Positions 39,701 through 51,700 of a stretch of DNA of 64,000 bases are shown here, piece by piece. The position numbers and the translations under genes are program-made. Every line of letters starts with the position of its first letter. The stretch's first letter is position 1. This DNA comes from Saxidomus purpurata (Eukaryota; Mollusca; Bivalvia; Venerida; Veneridae), in contig JAFMSR010000014.1 in the NCBI GenBank assembly GCA_022818135.1, positions 44,830,924 to 44,894,923 of the forward strand. Direction: 5' to 3'. Under the pieces are notes generated by a model that saw nothing but the letters and a program-made list of their open reading frames with translations, ran no database searches and had not been told where the DNA came from.

Positions 39701-42700
39701 GAAAAACTTTAAAAATCTTCTTCTCTGAAACCACAAGGCCTAGAGCTTAGATATTTGGCATGTAGCATTGTCTAGTGGACCTCTACCAAGATTGTTCAAA
39801 TTATGACCCCAGGGTCAAAATTGACCCCGCGGGGTTGGTCACTTAGATTTGCATAGGCTTTATATAGGAAAAACTTTAAAAATCTTCTACTCTGAAACCA
39901 CAAGGCCTAGAGCTTAGATATTTGGCATGTAGCATTGGCTAGTGGACCTCTACCAAGATTGTTCAAATTATGACCCTAGGGTCAAAATTGACCCTGCGGG
40001 GGTGGTCACTTAGTTTTACATAGGCTTAATATATAGGAAAAACTTTGAAAATCTTCTTCTCTGAAACCACAAGGCCTAGAGCTTAGATATTTAGCATGTA
40101 GCATTGTCTAGTGGACCTCTACCAAGATTGTTCAAATTATGACCCCCGGATCAAAATTGACCCCGCAGGGGGTGGTCACTTAGTTTTGCATAGGCTTATA
40201 TAGGAAAACTTTAAAAATCTTCTTCTCTGAAACCACAAGGCCTAGAGCTTAGATATTTGGCATGTAGCATTGGCTAGTGGACCTCTACCAAGATTGTTCA
40301 AATTATGATCCCTGGATCAAAATTGACCCTGCTAGGGGGGGTCACTTAGTTTTATATAGGCTAATATAGGAAAAACTTTAAAAATCTTCTTCTCTGAAAC
40401 CACAGGGCGTAGAGCTTAGATATTTGGCATGTAACATTGCCTAGTAGATCTCTTCAAAGTTTGTTCAAATTATGCCCCTGGGGTCAAAATTGACCTTGCC
40501 GGGGGGGTCACTTGTTTTACAAAGATGTATATAGGAAAACCTATTGTAAATAACATTATCTAGTGATCTTCCACCAGGCAAGTGGACTTGTACCAAAGTG
40601 AGCGATATAGGGCCATCTTGGCCCTCTTGTTTTGTAAGGTATTCTGTTACTACGAACTTCCACAGTTTATAAAGCAGTCTTTCGGGGGTATTTATCACAT
40701 TTAGTGATAAGTCTAGTTAAAGATGAAAATGACTGACTACAATTTGCATATTGTTTTCATACTATATTTTCATCACTGCCGATATGGAAACCAAAATATT
40801 GTAAAACTGATGACCAAAATTTTCTGACACATTTTTCAATTCAACATGAGTGTATGGGCAGACATTTTAGGAAGCTTGCCACAATTATAATTAAATCATG
40901 TGCTACGATTGGTTGAGCAATATTTCTAAGCAAATGAATATCACCATAACAAAGATAGTTTAGTTGAGCTCTACAAAGCCATTACTTCCCTTTAAATTGA
41001 ATACCAACAGTAAATGCCGTGTCATACCGTACCGAATCAAATTTTGGTAATGGCAAGCCGTTAAAACCAAGAAAGTGCAACTAGTACCGTGATGAATCGC
41101 TATACCCCTAGAAATTGCCTTATCTAGCACAGTCCCATTGTCCTGGTCACTTAAAACGTATAAAAAGATCTAGATCAATGTCAAACTATGGTAGGTCATG
41201 TGAAGTAAAAAAAATCAGAACAAACAAACTTGCCTGAACGTTAGAGGCCACATTATTTAATTTACTGCCATGAACCTTTGTCAAAATGATTGTTTGCCTC
41301 TTTTATAATCTTAAAAAATCTTTGTAAATACCCAAGAAGCCTCATACCAGATCAGAAACCACTCTTGAAACCAAATGCTGTGTACTAAAGGGAAAGTTGT
41401 CAAACTGAAATAGTACTTTTTGATTACATTTACATCTGTATTCCTATATCGATGTAAATATTCAAGGTCCAGCAATGTTTTGCAGAATGTTCTCTTTTGA
41501 ATTCAGATGAGTGATATAAGGCCATGTTTTGTTTTATTTCTAGCCTGCTGAAGGGATTGGACAAACACCAAAGTTATTACAGTCCAGTTCTTATCAGACT
41601 GATACTGACCCTCCCTCCAATGACCCTTTAAACAAATTTCAGTCAGACAGTAACAAATGTACTAACAAACCCTTTCATAGTAATGGAAACACTGTTCCGT
41701 GTGATGGCAAGACACTAACTGAGGATCACTTTAAAGATACTGGAAATGTGCCTGGAGACCCCATAACTATTGTAGGGCAAACAGAATCAGAGTTTTCCAG
41801 CTCTGGTGAAGCTGAAAGTGAAGCAAATAAAAATGATGGAATCAGTAATGTGTTTGTGTCAACAAGTGATTCAGTTAGTGGTCAATCTACTACAAATGTC
41901 ACTGAATCAGGAGGTCAAAGTTCAGACCCCAGACATGCCAGTAACTCCCATTCTCAGACTGATCTTGGGCCCCTGGTTGGATCCCAGATCTCTCCAGATA
42001 GGCTCGATACATCCAGCCAGACTGCAGGCACTTTTTTTAACCATGCTGCTTGTAGAAAGATTGTTTCCAATTCATCATATTCCCCGTCTTTGGCCTCACT
42101 GGTAACAACCAAGCATATTTCAAGCTTAACAGTTACATTACAATCTGTGCCAAGTGACTCTCAGTCACAGCCCCTTCCTGACAGTCTGTTGGAAAACAAA
42201 GACAGGTCCTTAAATGCGTCTGATCAAGAGCCTAGTTCACAAGAACCTGTTGGTGAAAGAACTCAGCCAGATGATAATACAGCTGTGAGATTTTGTTTTA
42301 TATCCTTCAAACCCATAAGTCCATGTGTCTATCCTGTCTTAATGTTGCAGATAAATTGTACACACACCAATTCCTGGCAACTGACTTTCCCTTTTTGCAC
42401 CTTGTAGAAAATGTTTACACTTGTTGCATTAGCTGATAAAGATCATATCTCATACTGTTTGTACACATGTAAAACATTACCTAATGAACTTATGAAATTT
42501 GTCTGTACTTCTAATGCAACTGTATTGGTGTGTATCTTTTACCACTAGATTTTGTTGCAGTTTCAATTTTCCATTGTTTTATTGTGGCCTGGCTGGCTGC
42601 AAAAGTCAACCATTCTTTTTATTACCAAGTTAAACAAAACTATACATTTAAGTTGACTTTTGTAATTTATAAGCAATGTTGGTTTTTTGTGTGTTAACAA

Positions 42701-45700
42701 TTCTGAAAATGTCGTTCTGAAGTTATTTGCATTATCATTATCAGAGTTACATAAGTAAACAACAAACAATCCTCTTTCTCACCTATGAGATACATATTTC
42801 CGCGCATTTACCCATGTGAAATAAACTTATCTCACATCGCTTATCTCACATCGCTGCCGGACTATTTTTACGTTAATTGTAAGCAGACATTAAAATCAAA
42901 AAATGACTGTAAAATTGTTATTTTTGAAATAAACATAAGGTTGTTGGTATTCATTTTCTTAGTTAGATCATTTTCTATCCATCTATAGCAGTTTTGAAGT
43001 AAAATTCGAGAAAAAGTTGATTTTCATTTTTTCATCCCCATCCTGTATTTGCACTTATTCCTTCTTACTTGTGTGAAAATGCGATTTAAACGGTGAGAAA
43101 ATAAATCTACCATGTCCATTGAGTTGTGGATAAGGAAATCCCACCCTCGGGTTGAGATACGTCCAAAAAACTCGGCAGAGCCTCGTTTTTGGACGAATCT
43201 CAACCCTCGGGTGGGATTTCCTTATCCACAACTCATGAACATGTTAGATTCACTTTATCTCATACTGTTGTAAGATTTTCTGGTATAGTTTCCATTCCAT
43301 CAAAGGATTTCCATGTCAGCTACTTTTATGGGCAGCTCACCCATGTTTAAAGGTGACCTATAATTGTGATTGCCCATTGTGCACACTTGCCTTGTTAACA
43401 CACTAGAGGGTCACATTTGACATCCAATCTTCATGAAAAGTGGTCAGTGTTTATCTCGATGATTTCTAGGTCGACTTCGAATTTGGGTCACCTCAGGTCA
43501 AAAACTAGGTACATGGTCAAAACAAAGAAAAACATTGTTAATACCTACTCAGTGGTCACATTTATTAACCACTCATCATGAAAATTGGTCAGAATGTTTG
43601 TTTGAATGATTTCTAGGTCAAATTTGAATCTTGGTCAAAACTAGGTCACATGGTCAAATAAAAAAACAGCCTTGTTTACACTCAAAGAGGACAAGTTTAT
43701 AATCCATTCTTCATGAAAATTGGTCAGAATGTCTATCCCGATGATTTCTAGGTCAAGTTTACAACTGGGTCACTTGTGGTCAATAGTTAGGTCACTTTTA
43801 TACACTTGCAGGGAGGATAACCTGGTTTTGTTGTATCAGTGTTTCTTGTTTTACTTTAAATTTGTGTATTGTTGTGCTAAAGTTTTCAATTAAAGAAGTC
43901 AAATGATTTTCAGCAATGATTACTGTAGGATTTAAAAATTCATATATATGACTGTTTAACCTGGTCAAGAAACATGCTTAAAACACAAAGGAATGCTTTG
44001 GGCCAAAATAGGTTTGTTTGCTGTCTCCCGGCCGACCCGCTAAAAATGCAGCACTCCAAATATTTTTATTGGACCACGCCGGTCAATTTAAAAAAAAAAA
44101 AAAAAAAAAGAAATTAAGTTTTTTTTTAAAGTTTTTTTATCATGTTGACATGGAAATTTGAGGCTGAGACAAATAAAGATGAAAGCTTAAAATTGTATTT
44201 TTCATTTTTATTCTTTTATTTATCATATACAGATTTGTATTATTAAGCAGGTTTTTTGAAAAAAACCTACTTATTAGAATGGCGATGTTGGGCGGGCATC
44301 AAACATTGGTTTCCATTCGATAACTTTAGTTAGGAGTGACCAATTGCAATGAAACTTGGTCTGTAGGTAGCTTGCGTGGAGACGCCCTTTGGGATTGTAT
44401 TTGGGGTCACTAGGATCAAGGTCAAGGTCACTGTTACTAAAAATAGAAAAACGGTTTCCGCTCAATAACTCAAGCTAGGAGTGACCAATTACAATGAAAC
44501 TTGGTCTGTAGGTAGCTTGCGTGGAGACGCTGCTTGGGATTGCATTTGGGGTCACTAGGGTCAAGGTCAAGGTCACTGTTACTAAAATAGAAAAATGGTT
44601 TCCTCTCAATAACTCAAGTTAAGAGTGACTAATTGTAATAAAACTCAGTGTGTAGGTAGCTTGTGTAGAGAGGAAGCTTGGGATTGCATTTGGGGTCACT
44701 AGGGTCAAGGTCAAGGTCACTGTTACTAAAAATAGAAAAATGGTTTCCGTTCAATAACTTGAGTAAGGAGTGACCAATTGTAATGAAACTTGGTGTGTAG
44801 GTAGCTTGCATGGAGAGGAAGCTTTAGGTCACTATGGTCAAGGTCACTAGGGTCAAGGTCAAGGTCACTGTTACTAAAAATAGATTTTTATTTATTTTTA
44901 GTTTTTAGACTGTTTTAAGCAAAAAAAAATTTTTCAGGGTCAAGGTCACTTGGGTCAAGGTCAGTGTTACTAAAAATAGATCTTTATTTAATTTAAGTTT
45001 TTAGATTGTTTTAAGCAAAAAAAAATTTTCAGGGTCAAGGTCACTAGGGTGAAGGTCAAGGTCAGTGTTATTAAAAATAGATTTTTATTTATTTTTAGTT
45101 TTTAAACTGTTTTAAGCAAAAAAAAGATTGGGGGGTCTAGGTCACTAGGGTCAAGGTCAATGTCACTGTTACTAAAAATAGATTTTTATTTAATTTAAGT
45201 TACTAGATTGTTTTAAGCAAAAAAAAATTTTTCAGGGTCAAGGTCACTAGGGTCAAGGTCAAGGTCAGTGTTACTAAAAATAGATTTTTATTTAGCTTTT
45301 AAGCAAAAAAAATTTCTAGTCAAGGTCACTAAGGTCAAGGTCAAGGTCAGTGTTACTAAAAATATTTTTTTTATTAACTTTTAGTTTTTAATCTTTTAAG
45401 CCCAAAACATTTTTGGGGTCAAGGTCACTAGGGTCAAGGTCAAGGTCACTGTTACTTAAAATAGATTTTTATTTATTTAGTTTTTGGATCGATTGATTTA
45501 TTCAATCGGATCCAAAGTTAACAGAGTATAGCTTCCTTACGTCCGAACTCTTTACATACAAACAAGTAGTTCCATATATTCCGTGGTTACGAATTATACT
45601 ATCCTCTGTTTTAAAAATTATATAGTAACAGATCTAAATAATATCAAAACATTTCAGAATAGCATAAAACATTGTATTATATTGTTGTTTTTCTTATAAT

Positions 45701-48700
45701 TTGTAACTTAAATCAACGAGGTATCTGTTCTGTAAAGAACTATTTTCCTACACGGTTTCATCGTCAGACCGGTGTGACATGAGAAATGTAAGACCCGTGA
45801 AATACGTATCGGTACCGGATACACTTAATTCAGTGTTTACGCGAGAGCGCGTTTTCTGCGGTTTTGTCGCACTCGTTTTGTCAATGATGCAACAGATATA
45901 GCAAAGAGCGTCTTCTATGACGCAATAGTCCCTTTTCACAATCGATTACTTCAATGTAGTTACCGAGTTACTTCCCTTGCCGCGAAATCCAAAACGAGGC
46001 TCTGGATGTAAACAAAACCGGTAAACAAAGGAAGACATTAGAAATCGATACGATATTCAGGTAAATATTAGGATTTATTCTTAAAAATTGCATTAAAAAT
46101 ATGTATGTTTGATGTATTTCATGTTGAGGAATGTTAATGACACCATAACGTTGCGTTTATTCATTGTAAAAGTATATTTTTTTCTTGTTTGGTGTCGTTT
46201 ATGTACATGTAGTAAAAATCTTTTGACACGAAACAACGGGTTGTTACATAGTACGGGTATTTAGTTATATACTTATAATCGTTAATAAATACGATGACGC
46301 TATAATTACCAAGTCATTTTTTTTAATTTCGATCAATTTAACTTGCATTTTTGCATGAAGAAAATAAAGGTAACCTTACTGTCCTTAGCTTTGTAGATTT
46401 AGAAAATGGAAGAAGTTGGTAATCCTACAGATCTTCACTCTTGATTTTTCAGAATATTGAACAAAGTAAACACAAACATGCTGTGTAAACAACTTTCAGT
46501 AAAGAACAATGAATAATAAACATAAATTATACAATAATTGGCTGTTGTTTTAGCAAACTCGCTATTAACCTGTCACAGGGTGAGAAAAATGTGCAGCCAG
46601 ACTGGGGCTCGAACCCGGGGCCTTTCGCTTACAGGCCGAATGCTCTACTGACTGAGCTACCGGGCCGCTTATGCGACCCGGGTTCAATCCTGATTCTAGA
46701 CTACAGTATATGTGAGATAGTTGGTTGTCACATGAATCAGACAGTTTTCTCTCGGTTCTGCAGTTGTTTTTTTTTGCACAGTAAGGCTCATACGCCAAAC
46801 TTGCATGGTCAGTTCACAAGTGCCCCTGAGCATAATTATGTTAGTTGTTGTTTGTATCTTTCTGACTTTAAATAAATATTATTCTTCTTATAAATACATA
46901 CGAAAACAGCACGGTGATATTCTGCAATTTATTTGAGTTGGATTGAGAAAGCTTTTAGCTTATCAAGTCACTCTTCAGTCTGCGTCCTCGAAAAAAACAG
47001 TAGTGGTGTCATATCAGGAGGAAAGGTCGTGACCCTAGTGGAACTCGAGGATGAGGCAGCGGCAGACACCTTATCCTCTACATTGGCTGAGGTTTAAATG
47101 TTCAAGCCCTGCTAGCAATCATTTACATTGGCACTTTCTATGGTAGTGAAACCCAAGAAATAAAGAATTGACTTTTAAAGTTCTAAATCAATCTTATTTA
47201 ACTTTCAGAAACCTGAAGTATGAGCCAGCCTCAAAAGTCTAACAGCTCTAGAGGAAGACAATGTGCGGTGTATGGGTGTAATAATTTCCAGCTACTCCAA
47301 GATGGGTCAAAGTCTGACATTCACCTCTTCTCAGTGCCACAGTCGATTTTGATGGACAAACGTAAAAGGGACAGATGGTGTAATTTAATAAAGCGTCAGC
47401 ATGGTCGTGATGGATTTGAAATGTCTAAAAACACTCGCATTTGTCATCATCACTTCTTGAGAGAGCAGATTAAAGTATCTCTTGTGAACAAGATATGGAC
47501 ACTTAAACCAGGTGCTGAGCCATGTGTTTTCGACTGGAAAAGACTACAAAATGTAAGAAAAGCACCAACACAGCGGGCGCCTTTAAGTCCTCTCAGCATG
47601 AAGCCAAACAACTTCGCAGACCCTGAAAGCCAGTTTGAAGATGAGAATCTGCCAGATTTTGAGAAAGAAATGGTACTAAATATACTTAAACAACACTGCA
47701 TACAAGTAAAATACAGTAAACTCTGTAAAACGATATAGCGAAAATCCGGATATAAGGAACAAATTATCCCTGCTATAAAGAACTAATGTAATTGATCCCA
47801 AAAAGTTCGTTTTAAACAGGGTGTACTGTATGTATTGTGCGTGCGTGTAAGACTAAATACATGAGAGTAATTTCCAAATATTTGAAGATATGATAAAAGC
47901 ACGATTCACCAAAAACTTCATTGGAGCTGTATCATTTGACACCAGAGCTCATGCTAGATTTATGTCTCTTAAATGTCTCTTAAATGCCGTACATTTATCC
48001 GATTATATTCTCGAAACTTAGATTATGTGTTCGAGTTTGGCATCAGTTATATTGTATGTATAGTACTAACTTTCAATCCTACATAAATATAGGACAAAAA
48101 TCTTACTTAAAAAGAAATACCATATGCTTGATATAGTATTCATTAAAAAAAAATAAAGCATGATGTATAGCAGCTTAAGTTCAAGAAATGAAAGTAGATT
48201 TGAAGTAAAAAATATTCTGACTTGAGAAGCTAATGCTGTGACTTTGTTTTTCAGGTTACATGCCAGTATACACAGACAGATGTTATTACAACAGAAATGG
48301 GCACACAGACCTCATGGGATGATATATATCCAAGTCATCATGCAGATGAACATTGTTACAGCTCTTGTAAAGTTGACATAGCTTCTAATGACTTCAGTTT
48401 TAATGAAAATTTAAGGTCTCAAATTGTTAAATTGGAGCAAGATCTTGAGAAGGCGAAATCGAAAATTTCAGAACTTCAAGAATTGATTGAATACTTTGAA
48501 GGGAACAGATTCAGTATTGAAAAAATTAAAGATGACAAAGATGCTATGTCTTTTTATACTGGTTTTCAAAATTACGGTGTTTTTAATGCAGTGTTTGTAT
48601 ACCTTCAAAATAAGGCAGCCCGTCTCCAGTACTGGAGAGGACAAAATGAACAGACAGACAATAAACAATATCAGACACAGGGGGGTAAACCAGGTAAAAA

Positions 48701-51700
48701 GAGAAAACTTTCATTAAAAGACGAGTTCTTCATGGTCGTACTTAGACTGAAAGTAGGTTTATTTGTGAAAGACATCGCTGATAGGTTTGAAATATCAGTC
48801 TCTCATTTTTCTAAGATTTTCACCACTTGGATAAACTTTCTTCACAAGGAGCTGCCATTAATGTTCCCATTTCCGTCACAAGAAAGGATCCGAAGAAATA
48901 TGCCGTAATCATTTAATCAGTATTCCACAACAAGAATTATTTTAGACTGTACAGAGGTGTTTGTAGAGATCCCAAGTTCAATGACAACACAGTCCCAAAC
49001 TTGGTCAAACTACAAACACCACAACACTTTCAAAGTGTTAGTTGGTGTATCACCAAATGGAACAGTGACATTTGTGTCAGATTTGTGGGGAGGTAGAGTC
49101 TCGGATAAAGAAATCACCAAACGCAGTGGAGTGCTGGACCTACTTGATGTTGGCGACAATATTATGGCAGATAAGGGTTTCAATATTGATGACATTCTGC
49201 CGAAAGGAGTTTCACTGAATAGACCCCCATTCAAACTGAACAAACAATTGTCCTCTGCCGAAGTTGAAGAAACAATGAAAATTGCTACAGTCCGTATTCA
49301 TGTTGAGAGAGAGATAGGCCGTATAAAGAATTACCATATACTGGATGGTGTCTTACCGTTGAGTCTATCTCATATTGCTGGTCAAATATTTAGAGTGATA
49401 GCATATTTGACTAACTTTCTCCCTCCGCTAGTAGAAGCAGACAACTCAAATACAAATCAAAGTGATGCTGGTGATTTAGCATAATAACAGATACATGTAT
49501 TGACTATTGAAATATTTGTCATATTTACTGCATCTGTTAGTCTTAACAGGTTTTTAACCGTTATGCATATATACCGCTAAGAAGAGTTTAAACAATAATG
49601 TTATCTGTATCGGGCATAATAGTTAACTATTCATATGTAAATATCAATGTGCAGTCTGTCGGTATACATAATGGGTGACTTATGTAAATATTATCAAGGT
49701 TCACAGACCTGATTAATTTATTGTATCTTGTTCATCACTGATGTTATCTGATAATATCACAAGGAAGACCATGAACAGACTATATAGTATATAACAATGT
49801 AGACTATGATGTTTCCTGTTAACTTTGTAATGGGAACTTGACAAATATCAAATGTATAGTACTTAATTTATTGTTTATTGGTGTTGTCTTTGAAAATTCA
49901 GTATCTGATAATTTTGAAGTGTAGACTGTGATCAAATAAATATACTTATCAGCCAATTTTCTATGAATATTTGTGGTTAGTAACATAAACTCCTTTTCGG
50001 TCTGTATAAAATGTCTGATTGTGTTTTAAAGTGTCACCTCTGAAAAAACTACTCAAATGGATCATAGTCTACACTGGTAACAAAACAACCATGAGATTGG
50101 TTTGAACTGAGTTTTATGTTGCAAAGAATTTTCACTCACATATACCTATATTAATTAATTATGGTTGTGGTTGTAATTTGGAAAATAAATTTCTTTTCTG
50201 TACAATTCGTTTCATTTTCTAATCATCAACTAAAAAGTCAATGTTGAAATATACTGACAAGCCACGTCTCTTACTGAGTGACAGTTGGCAGTTTCTTGCA
50301 GATATATGAGATGGTTCTGTACTTGTTTTAGCAAGGAATTATTGTCTGTCACAATGGTTATGCAAACTGGCTCTTTGCTATCATGACTGAAATATTGTTG
50401 AACAGGGCGTGGTTGTTAACTACATTGATAAATAGTCACAAGTTCGAGCTCTTTGGCCGACTGAGACTTGAGTAGTTTCTCGCGGATGATAGGGTTCTAG
50501 TACTGGTTTTTAAATGGAACAATGGTAAAGCAAACTGCCTCTTTGTGAATATAACTGAAATGCTGTTGAATGGGGGTTGGTTTACCACATAGAGAAGCAT
50601 AATGCTTGGAAAAACATAGATTACTGATTAAAAACCCAACTTGTCGGGCTTCAAAATATTAAAAAAATGACAGAAGAGAAAGAAATTTTGTCTGATAAAT
50701 GTATACACCACGCACACTGTAATAGTTGAATAACAGTACATTCATCGTAACATTTATATACACATAATATTGTACAGTAACAGTAGCTGTCTCAATAAAA
50801 CTCTTATATTCAACATACATGTTATGCAAACATTTTCAAGTTTTTCATCCGAGTATTTCAACTCTTTCCATTGCTCAGGACTGATCAAAGATGGCGCTCT
50901 TTCAAACCGCCTGGTCAATAACTCTCATATTTAACATACATGTTATGCAAACAATTCATTTTCAAGTTCTTCATCCGCGTATTTCAACTCTTTCCATTGC
51001 TCGGGACTGATCAAAGATAGCCCTCTTTCAAACCGCCTGGTCAAAAGCTCTGGCACAAACACCCATGTATAGAACAAATCTAGAACTGGTAAATACTCCG
51101 AATACCATTGTTTTTCATCAAACAAAATGCGTTCACAGAATATTTCCTGCTCTTCCCCAAACCACACAACAAAGTCAATCCATTTCAATCCAGTACAAAA
51201 CATTTGACCTTGCACCTGTGCATAGTAATTATGGTTTCTTTTAAGAGATATTTGTCCATGTAAGTTCTGCAAATAAAATTTTTTGTCTAAACTAGCATTA
51301 AGTGCAGAGTTTCCCTTCTGACTGACCGGGCATTTACACTCGAGTCCACCATATTGATCTTCCACAGATTTGTCGGTTACTCTTCCATCTAAACTAGCAC
51401 CTAACCCAGGCCTTTCCTTCGACAGGATCAGTCCAACATCTGTCACTTCTACAGGTGTGCCTAATTTTTCTTTCATGTTTTTGTATGCCTGAACTGCATT
51501 TTTTTCATTGTCTTTTCCATACTGTATAGAGTAGCTATTGATGTTAGTGTATAGTAGTTGCTTTATTGCACTTTCAGGATTTCGACATTTAAACACTTTA
51601 CCAAAGTTGGATGCTGTTATTTTATGGTTGTGCCACTCTAGCCATTCACCACTATTGGCCTGATTTCTGGTGCTTTGCTCAACATCAGATATTTCTTCCT

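Noticed and set aside
46596..46666. Functional tRNA gene
   Set aside because: Position 33 is C, stems have mismatches, and no polymerase III terminator T run follows closely.
46565..46875. Open frames on both strands over a tRNA-like sequence
   Set aside because: The peptides are the usual artefact of translating tRNA or SINE sequence.
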